Shown here in pieces: positions 11,260 to 20,781 of a DNA stretch of 64,000 nucleotides. The notes beneath the pieces are model-generated. The model saw nothing but the letters and a program-made list of their open reading frames with translations, ran no database searches and was not told where the DNA came from. Position 1 is the stretch's first letter, and each line of letters starts with the position of its first letter. The stretch is from Trichodelitschia bisporula (Eukaryota; Ascomycota; Dothideomycetes; Phaeotrichales; Phaeotrichaceae): positions 496,001 to 560,000 of the forward strand of contig ML996700.1 of the NCBI GenBank assembly GCA_010356995.1, read 5' to 3'. Position numbers and translations under genes: made by a program.

Positions 11260-11925
11260 AAGCTGCGTTTTGGTTCGGCTGGTATCGCTCCTACGCTATA
11301 CGTATTCACCCTTCCTCCCCGAGGCCTTGCAGCCCAATGGCCGGACTCCCTTCCATCCGACAAAAGGCACGTAGACGCCAAACATCCAGTTGTTGCGGGA
11401 ATGCTTCGGGGCTGTCGGGAATCAGCAAGCGGTTCGGCTCCAGGATCTTTTTACAGGGACTTACCAAATGCAGGACAGCTTGGACAGGCCTCGGACTTTT
11501 CTGGCAGTAATGGAGCCTCGACGTCGCCTTCACGGTAGTCGATGCTGTACTTCGGCGGCTTGTTGACGGGGGTTTTCGGGTGCCGAATTCGATAGAACAC
11601 AAGGAAAATACACATTTTGGTTTGCGCAGCAAATATTGTTGGCACAGTTCGGTCATGGTTTGAATGGGGTCTTCTTGCTATATGTACCGAGAGCGACAGG
11701 TAGGATTGTGTGGAATGTGAGGTACAAGGCTGTGAAGTGGCCGCAAACAGCAAGGCTATTGTCTAACCACGCTAGCTCAAAGAATTCAACATTCCAGCTG
11801 TACAGCCTTTCGAGCATTATAGTCAAAGACCGACTACCCCACCCAATCAGCTCGGGCGGTACTACAAAACCCTCGTGGCCGGCCCCGGGAGCATCGAAGC
11901 CAATCATTCTCCTTCCCCGTCAGCC
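11260..11925. other. Intergenic, no gene seen
   Basis: Overlapping short frames on both strands without domains. The region separates the plus-strand transporter from the minus-strand Cys-rich genes, so it should hold two converging 3' ends. Confidence 0.4.
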
Positions 11926-12171
11926 CTAGTCCGACACCACCTCATCCTCCAAGGACTCCTTCTCGTGCTTCTTCTGAGAAGCCGTCCAGTCCAAGACCTT
12001 CATGAACGAAACGCATTCATTGCAGACGAGCTCATCCGGATTGATACCAAGAAGCTTACACGATGTTTCTGACTCCGTGTGGCTGGGTTTGCCCTCGCGC
12101 GTGCACCGCTGGACGTATACATTGGTTTCTTTCTTGCAGTACTTGCAGGGACCGCTGACGTAGTAACACAT
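11926..12171 (-). CDS. Small Cys-rich protein, copy 1 of a local family
   Basis: 81 residues, no intron. Cysteines: MC at the start, PCKYCKK (C-x2-C), QRC, SCK, and VCNEC (C-x2-C), giving two paired knuckles plus single Cys and a HTESE block, as expected for a small zinc-binding fold. There is no signal peptide, so a secreted role is unlikely. The neighbour at 12701-12895 shares the layout MC(Y/F)Y...PCK-x-C-x-K...C...HTE-x-E...C-x2-C. The acidic C-terminal tail is unique to this copy. Function unknown; zinc binding is inferred from the Cys spacing. Confidence 0.65.
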   Translation of the reverse strand: MCYYVSGPCKYCKKETNVYVQRCTREGKPSHTESETSCKLLGINPDELVCNECVSFMKVLDWTASQKKHEKESLEDEVVSD

Positions 12172-12700
12172 CTTTGTTGGGCTGCCGGTGCTGTGGGGAT
12201 TGGAGATGGGCGAGAGATGGGTGATTATGGTGTGGAGGTGGTTGAGCTTTTCGGGTGCGAGATGGGGATAATGGTGTATCTTGATGGCGAGCTCGCGGGG
12301 CCTTTTGTAGGCGGAGGAGGTTGTGAATGGCGAGCATATTCAGGGGTGAGTAGTATCCTCCCATTCACCCAGATGCTGAGCATCGATTTACAGGGTTGGT
12401 TGCCAGTATTTCCCCCGGGCACTGGGCCAGGTAACGGCCGGGCATGGACATATCAAATGATGTCCAGTGTTCACGATTCCACGATCTGAACCACTCAGTT
12501 CTAACGCTCAAGAAGATTAACTCGATGCTCGAAATACATATCCCCACAGCAACTAGACTAATCCTTCGCCAGCACTGTCGTACACTAAGTCCCAATCCGT
12601 TGTTTCGGTCCTCCGTGGTATCCAAGATGTTGTTGCCAGGTTATTGCCATATCGTCGCCCTGTCTGATGCTCTTCGGTGTCCATCGTCAATCGTCGTCGT
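12172..12700. other. Upstream region of Cys-rich copy 1
   Basis: No gene seen. It holds the minus-strand promoter of copy 1 and the 3' end of copy 2. I found no TATA match close to the copy 1 start. Confidence 0.4.
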
Positions 12701-12895
12701 CTAGGATTTGCCATGCGCAGGCACCATGAGCCCGGAGTTGGCGAGCTCCTTGCGGCAGTCGTGGCAGATGAACAGCGTCGTCGGCTTCCCCTCGGCCTCG
12801 GTGTGCTCGGGATGCCCAATTGCCATGCACTGGAAGTACACTTCCTTCTTCATCTTGCTGCATTGCTTGCAGGGCTCGAGGCGGTAGAAGCACAT
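12701..12895 (-). CDS. Small Cys-rich protein, copy 2 of a local family
   Basis: 64 residues, single exon. It starts MCFYRLEPCKQCSK, continues with YFQC and HPEHTEAEG, and ends with FICHDCRKEL. The positions of the first four Cys (2, 9, 12, 23) are identical to copy 1, and both end the fold with C-x2-C. No signal peptide or membrane segment. On the minus strand a GATATAAA TATA match lies at 13083-13090, ~190 bp before the ATG. Function unknown; an intracellular zinc-knuckle protein is the simplest reading. Confidence 0.65.
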   Translation of the reverse strand: MCFYRLEPCKQCSKMKKEVYFQCMAIGHPEHTEAEGKPTTLFICHDCRKELANSGLMVPAHGKS

Positions 12896-13587
12896 GGTTG
12901 CGGTACTGTGGTCCTGAGGATTTGAGTAGGGTTCGATGTGAAGGTTCGGCGGATGGAAGTCTTGAAGATGTTTTGCTGGAGATATTCTCTGGGAAGTCAG
13001 ATCATGTGAACAGGAGGTTATCGGAGGTGTTGAAAGTGTGACGGTTGTTGGGGGAAGGAAATCTCCCAGTTACATTTTGCACTTTATATCCCCCCGAAGC
13101 ATCACCCAAGGCTTCCACACAAGGCCGTGCTGTGCTGTGTTTGGGGAGAAACAATACGCCGGTGACGTACCTTCCTTCCTCGATAACACACTGGGTCACG
13201 AGCTGCGTTATCCACTGTGACACTGTGGACTGAGGCGCTCGGTTATTTGCCTGTGGCTTTACAGATATGAATAGGGAAGGAGGAGACGAGACAGAACCTC
13301 ATCTGACGCCTCTTTGGAACACGGAGCTTAATCCGATCTACTGTCCATTCCCTTCTAGCTGGGTGAGCTGAGAGAGACATTCCGTGCTATAAGTGATCGG
13401 TCTTTTAGGAGGGCAGCTTCGTTTACTCACTACATCATCGAATACAAGAGGGGATATTCCCATTCCCGAAATCTATATGGTATCACCTGGCTTCCTACTT
13501 AGATTCCCCCCGATCATCCAGCAAAGAGCAACTCTACTGCCGACTCTCGTTCCTCCTCATAACCCAAGCACCTCACGTTACCAAAGC
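12896..13587. other. Upstream region of Cys-rich copy 2
   Basis: Contains the TATA match for copy 2 (13083-13090, minus strand). Small overlapping frames here have no support. Confidence 0.4.
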
Positions 13588-13911
13588 TCACCAATCGTGG
13601 ACCATAGGAACACATGCAATCTCAGCAAATCTCAGCATTCCAGAACAGGCGCCGGAGTCTGTGGCTTGGATTACAACGAAACCCCATCTATTTGCCCTTT
13701 CCATGCGCATCAGGGCGTCTCGGCTCCGTTGACGGTTGATGTCCGCACCGCAGTTGCCACACCAGTAAACGACCATCCCCGTGTCGTATTCCATATGTGG
13801 GCACTTCTTCCAAGCGGCTTTCCAACCTGCCTTCTTATGCTCGGCACATCCCTCGGTGCACATGATGATGTGAGGGCATTCAGAGTACGATGTGCTGATC
13901 TTTCAAAACAT
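13588..13911 (-). pseudogene. Decayed or re-started third Cys-rich copy
   Basis: The DNA just before and after 13911 is almost identical to the leader and start of the copy at 14333-14554 (shared word AACCACTCGATCTCAAGATG), but here the ancestral ATG (13909-13911) is followed by TTT TGA: the second-codon Cys is lost and a stop sits at codon 3. Beyond it the frame stays open to 13588 and keeps the family features in order: SECPH, MCTEGC, KKCPH, YWCGNCGAD. An in-frame ATG at 13861-13863 could rescue a 91-residue product lacking the first conserved block, with a longer C-terminus than its sister. Either pseudogene or N-terminally shortened gene. Confidence 0.55.
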
Positions 13912-14057
13912 CTTGAGATCGAGTGGTTTGCCGATGGCGGTATGCAATGCTGAGGCGAGGGTTGTTGGAGAGTGATGATGATGAGGTTTCTGTTATTGAA
14001 GTCGAGGGTTCTTGTAGAGTAGTGTTGATGACGAGGTTTCTGTCGCGGACCATCGAG

Positions 14058-14065
14058 TTTATATA
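14058..14065 (-). promoter_or_regulatory. TATA box of Cys-rich copy 3
   Basis: TATATAAACTC on the minus strand, ~147 bp upstream of the ancestral ATG at 13911. The same block, with flanks, occurs before copy 4, so the duplicated unit includes the promoter. Confidence 0.5.
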
Positions 14066-14332
14066 CCCGGCAATCAGCCTGAATGCCTGACTAGGTGACG
14101 GTCGAGGCTTCACAACGTAGTTCCTTAACATATCTTTGGGAAAACAGATTTCATTCAATTTAAGGCTTAGACGGAGGCTAAGTCTCCGGCTGTCTACTAC
14201 TTCTAATTTGAATATTCCTAGCCATTTTCAAAGCCATTTTCTGCCGACGGAGCCGCTCCATAGAGCAGTTCCCGCCCAGAAAAACCGCGCCAGGACCCAG
14301 AGTCTACGATTCAACTGACGACCGAACTCCGT

Positions 14333-14554
14333 CTATTTACCCTGCTCCCGCGCGATCCTGGCGGCCCGGTTCGCAGCGCTCTGTTGCATAAGAATCGCCA
14401 TATTGCAGTCTCCGCACATCCATGGACGCGACTCCGTGACGTATTGTATGGTTGGGCAGGTGGCGGTGGGATTCTTGTACTGCGCATCACACTTTTCTGT
14501 GCGAGTGGTGACGTGACCGCATTCGGTGAACGATGTCGTGACCCGTTTACACAT
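14333..14554 (-). CDS. Small Cys-rich protein, copy 4 of a local family
   Basis: 73 residues from ATG 14554. The frame can be extended upstream only through a TTG, and the paralogs start MC, so MCKRVTTSF is the start. Cysteines occur as MC, TECGH, EKC, TCP and a final WMCGDC knuckle, followed by a basic, Arg/Ala-rich helix-like tail (ANRAARIAREQ). It pairs with the decayed copy 3 in sequence, leader and promoter. No signal peptide. Function unknown; a small zinc-binding protein is inferred. Confidence 0.65.
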   Translation of the reverse strand: MCKRVTTSFTECGHVTTRTEKCDAQYKNPTATCPTIQYVTESRPWMCGDCNMAILMQQSAANRAARIAREQGK

Positions 14555-14656
14555 CTTGAGATCGAGTGGTTTTCCGATGGTGGTAAGCAATGCTGAAACG
14601 AGGATTCTTGGAGACTGATGATGTTGATGATGAGGTTTCTGCCGTTGAAAACTGAG

Positions 14657-14664
14657 TTTATATA
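14657..14664 (-). promoter_or_regulatory. TATA box of Cys-rich copy 4
   Basis: TATATAAACTC on the minus strand ~105 bp before the ATG at 14554; counterpart of the box at 14058. Confidence 0.5.
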
Positions 14665-14906
14665 TCCGGATCTATGTGAAAGCTTAGCTTAGTGATAGTA
14701 GAGACTTCACAAATGTGCGACGAATCATGAGATACCCTGACGAGTGATGGGAGAAAAGCGGTTGATGATGGAGCTAGCTATGAGCGAGGGCAGCTAGAAA
14801 TACCTCTCGAGTGTTTACACCCGAGAGGGCTGCTGCCTGCTCTAGAGACGCTACTACATACAACAATGAATGCGACTCCCATCTGGAGCCTCTACAGGGA
14901 GAGTGG

Positions 14907-14950
14907 GTCGGTGGGGCTTCCCACCATCGGGTGGGAAGTGACCCACCGAG
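14907..14950. repeat. Intergenic hairpin (inverted repeat)
   Basis: CTTCCCACC (14917-14925) and GGTGGGAAG (14930-14938) form a perfect 9 bp stem around the 4-base loop ATCG. After a small asymmetric bulge, TCGGTGGG (14908-14915) pairs with CCCACCGA (14942-14949). Confidence 0.7.
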
Positions 14951-15354
14951 ACCCCCTGCTCCTGACAACCAGGGAGTACTGAAGGTGACGTCTCTATTCG
15001 GTGAGATTCTGCAAGACGATAGCGTAAGGACGAGGCCGGATACATCACCTAATCGATTCAATATGAGCGTACGGTGATAGTTTTGCCCATTGCCTGTCAG
15101 CCATGAGGATATGAAAGGGCGACGAGGCACCCTGCCTCTATTCCCATCGACACTCCCCATAAAGCAACGTTAGTATCCATATTTGCCTCCCCTACTCCTC
15201 TGGCTCTACCCCCCCAAGAATGGTAAACACCAGTGAGCGGCCTGTCAGTCGCCGAAGCCGAGCCCTCGACGCCTTCTCTCATCGAATCCGGAAGTGACTC
15301 TGGCACCCGCTCATACTAACACCTCAGACTCAACACCATTTAGCTCTCCGGTCG

Positions 15355-16316
15355 CTAGGGCTCTATGTCATATGGAGACACCACACTCTCCCACTCCGGG
15401 TGCGGAATCCGCTCTTGCATCGGGATGCTGGTCGCCTCGAACTGCTGTTCAATAGAAAGCTCGTGCTTGGGGCGCAGAAGCTCCGGGCGTCCAGCGACAC
15501 GAAGAGCCTTGTACTCCTCAAAGAACGGGAGAAAGACATCTTTACAGGCCGTGCGGGAGACCTTCTGCCGCGCAGGAATGATATGGTACTGCCGTTCAAA
15601 GTGGAGCATGTTGTCCCAGGCTTGGTGCTCCTCCTGGTATTTGTCGAACAGCGGGGACATGACATCCTGTGCGAACTTGATGAAGGCAGCGGCGTGGAGC
15701 GGGTGGAGTGGCGCCTTGTCTACGCGCGCTAGGATCATGGGTCCGGAGATCGCGGTGTCAATCTCACATGCGCCGAACTGGTAGTCCCAGTCCTTGAGAG
15801 GGACATTCCCATTGCGGCAAAACATGTCGCAGTTGCGAAAGAGATGCTGGGCGTCCGTATTAGGGTTGGTGAGAAACTGGACAGGTTGCGATCCGGGGAG
15901 CGCTGAGCGCGCCACCAGAGGAATGCCCAAGTTCTCCGTTATGGTGGAGGGCTTGTTGGTGAAGATGCTATCCTTTGGTAGTATTTTAACCTCCTCGAGG
16001 CGAGGCCACTGCTGTCGGACGGCCTGGTCGTGCGTACAGACCCAGACTGCCCACACCTATAAAGCGTCAGCACTTGATGTAGACTAGAGGATAAGTCATG
16101 ATGATAATGGGATCAGAGTAGTTAACCCTGGACTGTCCGTACCTCTGCATTCTTGCGCTTCCTCGGACTCCATAAGACGGAGAAGGGACTTGGTTTCCTG
16201 ATCGGCGAGTCGCTAATGATGGAGAAGGGGAGTGCCATGCTGAATGGTGGCACCACAGGCGAGGAGTGCCGTATACTGGACTGGGACGCAGCTGAGGGTC
16301 GCCTAAATGGATTCAT
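15355..16316 (-). CDS. Conserved-looking protein of unknown function (one intron)
   Basis: Exon 1 ends at 16143; intron 16057-16142 (GTACGG...TATAG with a GCTGAC branch point); exon 2 is 16056-15355. From ATG 16316 (MNPFRRPSA) the product is 291 residues; an in-frame ATG at 16466 would add 50 Pro/Ser-rich residues, but that stretch reads like leader. The C-terminal ~230 residues have normal globular composition (PLVARSALPGSQPVQFLTN; CDMFCRNGNVPLKDWDYQF; a helical region with DKYQEEHQAWDNMLHFERQY). No domain recognised and no signal peptide. Confidence 0.65.
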
Positions 16317-16466
16317 CGTGTATAATCGGCGCGTTTGTGCAAAAACACTGAAAGAAGGCCTCGAGGGAAGTGGAAGTGTTGCCTTGGCAATGGGGAAGCA
16401 TGAAGTCGGCGGCCGTGTTGGGTAGAGATTCAGATCCAAGCCCGTAAATGGACTTTCTTGGGGCAT

Positions 16467-17540
16467 CGTTCTGAGTTGGAAAGCACGGTGAGTCTAGTCG
16501 CGTCCTGTCCCGTGGTGGGTGCCTGTGTAGAACCGTTCGGGAAGGCGCGAGCAGTCCTTTGACGCTCGGGGCAGCACGATAGTCAGTATTGATCGCGCTG
16601 TAGGTCCGCTGGAACGTTGAATTTATACTAACTACTTGTTACGGTGAGTTGACTGAAGCTGTACTGGAAGCGATGACGTGAATTTGGAAACATAAGCTGA
16701 CTTCAAAGCCTCAAGCTCGTCCCCAAATCAAGTACATCCTCATTGGACAAGATCCGCGCTGCCAGCTGTCAGGGCAAGCATGGCACAAGGCCAACGGACA
16801 TTTTGGGCTGTCCATCTCATAAGCTTTGAACACAGCAGATGTGACGCCCGTATTGAGCTGAAGCGCTGGCCAAACGATGCCTAAAGGTAAGGAAAGTGTT
16901 GGTGCGACTGTTGAAGCCCAAAGGCATTTGACTGCGAGAGCGACCATGTGAGGAGGAGAATTTACTGATGGCCATGATAGCCAAATATATCACCTCTGCA
17001 CCGAAGTGTTTGTGAATGAAACCCGTTCGAAAGAGAGCGACCCTTCGTGCACTTTGACTGACGAGACTTGAGATGTCGTCGCGACGCCACAACAACGTGG
17101 AGCACTCCAGGCTTGGCATAGTCAGGCACGGATGCACGGTGGCTGAGAGCATCGCAGTCACCAAAATCCAGTTCTACGCCCGATATCCCGTTTATTCTGA
17201 GGCGGACGTTATTGCTAGCCACATTTGCATAATTGTGGTTCCAATCAAGACGACAATTTGCGTTTCACCTGCAGCATCGCTTTGGCCAGCCAGTTGTGTT
17301 GTCGGAAAGCAAGTGGAGCCGAGCGGCGGCCAACGCATCCGCCAACGCGAGGCATCGCCGACCAGCACAGAACTGCTTATAACAGGATGCGCCAGCGAAC
17401 CTTCACGAGAGCCTTCACACATTATTTCACAAGCGCGTAGCCGCGAACTACTGGAAGCCTTCTACTTCCTGACCCGCAAATTTCCCGACGCAGAAGCATC
17501 GATCCGACCCCGCAAACATTTGTGAAGTTCTCAAAACACT
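16467..17540. other. Divergent intergenic region
   Basis: Separates the minus-strand gene at 15355 from the plus-strand gene at 17541, so both promoters should lie here. A plus-strand frame at 17073-17525 runs up to the next start and is probably leader. Confidence 0.4.
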
Positions 17541-19922
17541 ATGGACGACGCGTTGCGTTACGACCTCACGTTCGGAGATGCCAGCGTCCTCGATGAAGAC
17601 GACACCGACGATTCCTTCAGCAAACGTATGATCCGCGAAATCAATTCGACGCGTGCCGCAAACGCGCAGAGCGACCGCCCACGCGCCTTTCGCAATGCGC
17701 GCTCGAACGTTCATCTCACTCTGGAAGCGCTCGAGCGCGTCGACAAGGCCAACGACTTTCCGCCTGAGCAGCATGCAACTAGCGAACGAGGCAGTCAAAG
17801 CAGTGGTGGTGCATCGGACCCGCCGCTGAACATACCGCGAGACTGGGGACGGAAGGGCCGCAAGAGGAACGACTGGCTCAAGCGCATCGTGCTGCCCTCG
17901 AACGAGAAGGCAGGGTCGGCAGAGGATGACTGGGTTGAGGCGGCGGCAGACGTCCCTTTACCTTCTGTTGAAGACAGTCCTTTGTCGCAAAGAGCGACGC
18001 GTCTCCGCAGAAACCCGGCGTCGTTCTTGAGCAGAGAGGAGTCGCTAGAGCGGTTCGAAGATTCGGAACTCGGCCTTGAGCTTACAGAGGCGTCACTGAT
18101 TGCATCAACGCCCGCAGCGGTCACAAGAAACCCCGTGCTGGATGAGATACGGCAACGCGAACGAGAGACCGCCCGGGAAGACAGGATATACCCCTCTCCG
18201 CCACCCGAGGAGCCGCAAGAAGAGAGAACAGAGCCCGCTACTCGACCGGCGCGACGAGACACGATACGAATAACCCAGACTGTGTCGGAGACATGGACTC
18301 GCACACCTGCCACAGCTGAAAGGCAGGAGAATCAAACAGCCTCCAAGCTGATCGAAAAGACCTCGGCAGAATCCAGTGACCCATCTAAGCACGTATCCTC
18401 ACAAGCAGGCGAAAACGATGCGCCGCAGAGCCACAAACCAAACACAACTCAGCCAAAGCCAAAGCCAAGACGTGGTGCTCATGATATTCTGAAGGCTCTT
18501 GCACGAGCAGCCAGCAGCACCCCAAGCCCTGCCAGGGCGCAGGCTCCAGACAGCGTTCCAGACGAACAGCCGGCACAAGAAGAAGAACTGCGTCGCAGCA
18601 TCATCGAAACTCCCAGCGCAGCTCCGAAAGCTAGTGGCATTTTCCAGCGCACGACTCTGGGGCGGTCGGTCTCAGACAAGGTCTCCGAAAGGAGGTCTCT
18701 GGATAAGCAATCTCGACTTTTTCACGAAATCACATCCCTCATAGATACCCCACCTCCCGACACGGCCCCACGTATCGTCACCAAGCCTGCAGAAAGAATG
18801 GCCGCCTCCACCCTGCCCAAGCAGCTAGAACCCCCGACACCGGTTGTGAAGACGGGAGGGTGGGTTGACACGCCTGCCCCCACCCGCAGCAAGTCCACGG
18901 TACGCGCCGATCCGGCGGAAAAGTCAGCGACGACTGAGAAATCGACGACGTCCAAGGAGAAGGCGCCCATTCAAGCGGAGCCCCTTCCCCCGACCAGTCG
19001 TGATTTCCAGCCGTCTTCAAAAAGCGACCCAACCCCACGAGTTCGCAAGGAGCCCGAGCTCCCCCGATCCGCCCTCGCCGCGATCATTGCCCGAGCCAAG
19101 CGTGGACAGGCGGAGGATCCAATGGGCGATGCCACCATCACGTCGCTGGAGGACATTGTTCTCACACCAGACGCTACGTTCGACGACGGTGATATTACTG
19201 TGGATGCAACCCCCGAAGTGCAGCCGCCCCGTTCAGCGTCCAAAAAGCAACGCGATGACGAGGTATCTACGCTGAAAAACATGGACGCTCGGTTGAAAAC
19301 CCTGCGTGACAGTATCCACGACACGAGGCTTGGGCTAATGCGCGTCGAGAAGAAGGTCCACCCCACCGAAAAGCAGCGGTCGTCCTCGCCGGAGCAGACT
19401 CCAACAGTGTCTGGTCAGTGCAAATGCAATGAAAACATGGCCCGCGGACCGTTTCAGGCGCTGTGGGGCGCGTTCAAGAGCCTATTCTACCATCGCCGGA
19501 ACGGGAGCCTGAAGCTGACGTGGCTCGGTGCCGCATTTGCTGTCTTCTGGATCTGGTTCATCACGGAGACCATCATGTGGTATGTATTTCTAATGCGGTA
19601 TTCTGAAGATGCTAACAGAGCTAGCATCATCTATTGCCGGCCGATATATGCGTCGTACCTCACCGATGAGGGGATTTACCCGGATGCACCGGAGGCGCCG
19701 TTCGTGATTCCGACCATGCTTTTCCGCCCTTTCCGTCCGATTTGGCGCCCTGTTTTGAATACCGCCGCGACGTTTTTCCATTGGGCTTGGGGGTTTGCTT
19801 CGTACATACTTGCAGAGGGAAGGGCTCCCGACGTAGCGAAAGAGGCTTTCACTGCGACGACGAAGGTTGCCTCGCAGACGGTTGAGACTGATATGAGTAT
19901 GATGGGTGATGAACTGTTATGA
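17541..19922 (+). CDS. Large disordered protein with C-terminal membrane segment
   Basis: A 793-codon frame, 778 residues if a 45 bp intron (19580-19624, GTATGT...GCTAG with GCTAAC inside) is removed; splicing changes the end of the membrane segment to ETIMCIIYCRPIYASY, whereas retention inserts 15 residues. The N-terminus is acidic (ASVLDEDDTDD), then NIPRDWGRKGRKRNDWLKR, then ~450 residues of charged, Pro/Ser/Thr-rich sequence, a coiled-coil-like MDARLKTLRDSIHDTRLGLM, a CKCNEN pair of cysteines, and a hydrophobic helix WLGAAFAVFWIWFI followed by a short conserved-looking tail. This layout suits a tail-region-anchored protein, perhaps of the nuclear envelope or spindle pole, but that is inference; I do not recognise the family. 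Confidence 0.8.
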   Translation: MDDALRYDLTFGDASVLDEDDTDDSFSKRMIREINSTRAANAQSDRPRAFRNARSNVHLTLEALERVDKANDFPPEQHATSERGSQSSGGASDPPLNIPRDWGRKGRKRNDWLKRIVLPSNEKAGSAEDDWVEAAADVPLPSVEDSPLSQRATRLRRNPASFLSREESLERFEDSELGLELTEASLIASTPAAVTRNPVLDEIRQRERETAREDRIYPSPPPEEPQEERTEPATRPARRDTIRITQTVSETWTRTPATAERQENQTASKLIEKTSAESSDPSKHVSSQAGENDAPQSHKPNTTQPKPKPRRGAHDILKALARAASSTPSPARAQAPDSVPDEQPAQEEELRRSIIETPSAAPKASGIFQRTTLGRSVSDKVSERRSLDKQSRLFHEITSLIDTPPPDTAPRIVTKPAERMAASTLPKQLEPPTPVVKTGGWVDTPAPTRSKSTVRADPAEKSATTEKSTTSKEKAPIQAEPLPPTSRDFQPSSKSDPTPRVRKEPELPRSALAAIIARAKRGQAEDPMGDATITSLEDIVLTPDATFDDGDITVDATPEVQPPRSASKKQRDDEVSTLKNMDARLKTLRDSIHDTRLGLMRVEKKVHPTEKQRSSSPEQTPTVSGQCKCNENMARGPFQALWGAFKSLFYHRRNGSLKLTWLGAAFAVFWIWFITETIMWYVFLMRYSEDANRASIIYCRPIYASYLTDEGIYPDAPEAPFVIPTMLFRPFRPIWRPVLNTAATFFHWAWGFASYILAEGRAPDVAKEAFTATTKVASQTVETDMSMMGDELL

Positions 19923-20224
19923 ATTCCATGGGCCGGGCTTGCATTGCGGTGGAGTTTTGGGGTTCTGGATTTTACCGGTAGGAATTAGCTTTGGCTAGGC
20001 TTTGTCAGAAGCGAAACGATGAGCATCGCCAGGCTCAATCACGTGTTAATGATTTTCACATGAGGCAATGATCCGCGCTTCCCCGGATCATGACGTAACG
20101 GCGATCTCATCCAAACATGCCCATATCCCTACGTCTCAAAATGTCATCCTCAGCAGCTCAATAAACAACCTTCCAGCACAAAACTTCCCATTCTACTTCC
20201 CATTCAACATCAACTACATCCAAA

Positions 20225-20781
20225 ATGTCTTCGATTACCCGTTGTCACCCAACCATGCTCCGCTGCGCGTTACTCCGCCCCACCCAGCGCTTCTCCACAG
20301 CGGCCCGGCTCAGCGGCAGCGACTACGGCACCGACACCACTGACCCGCGCGGCTCACAACCCCAGAAGCAAGGTGCCAACCCATCCGCGAACAGGGAGCA
20401 TCCGGGCCCACCGCCACCCAAGAGCGGCTGGGGATCTGGGTCGACTCCGACGAAAGGCACGCGCGAGGGACACAACACGGGAGAGAGCTATCAGGCGCAG
20501 CACAAGCGGAACTTTGGCACGATGGCAGCGCGGCGGGCGGAAGACCGACCGAAGACGGCGGAGGGATTAAGGCCGCGGATTCTGGACGACAGTGCCCCGA
20601 AGGCTGTCGATGAGCCCGAGGATGTTCGGCGTCACAACGATGAGCTGGAGAACCGGGCGGAGAGGGCGCATGAGGGTGTGAAGCGGGGGACCGACGAGAA
20701 GGACAAGGTTACGAAGGGGTTCTGGTCGGGTACGTGAACTTTTTCTTTGGTGCGCTCTACTGCTAATTAACAGCCGTTTGA
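20225..20781 (+). CDS. Small protein with mitochondrial-type N-terminus (one intron)
   Basis: Exons 20225-20729 and 20774-20781; the 44 bp intron (GTACGT...AACAG, GCTAAT branch) leaves a last exon of only 8 bases that supplies the final Ala-Val and the stop. Product 170 residues. The N-terminus is Arg/Ser/Leu-rich without acids (MLRCALLRPTQRFSTAARL, from an in-frame Met at codon 11), typical of a mitochondrial presequence. The rest is hydrophilic, rich in Lys, Glu and Gly, with a helical ELENRAERAHEGVKRG stretch near the end. Family not recognised; without splicing it would end Ser-Gly-Thr instead. Confidence 0.65.

Larger units (their letters stand above)
14555..15354. other. Upstream region of Cys-rich copy 4, with hairpin
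   Basis: Holds the minus-strand TATA box of copy 4 and, further right, a strong inverted repeat at 14907-14950. No gene seen. Confidence 0.45.

Noticed and set aside
12079-12489. Plus-strand 136-codon frame over Cys-rich copy 1
   Set aside because: The minus strand carries the Cys-rich protein with a clear paralog; the plus frame has no support.
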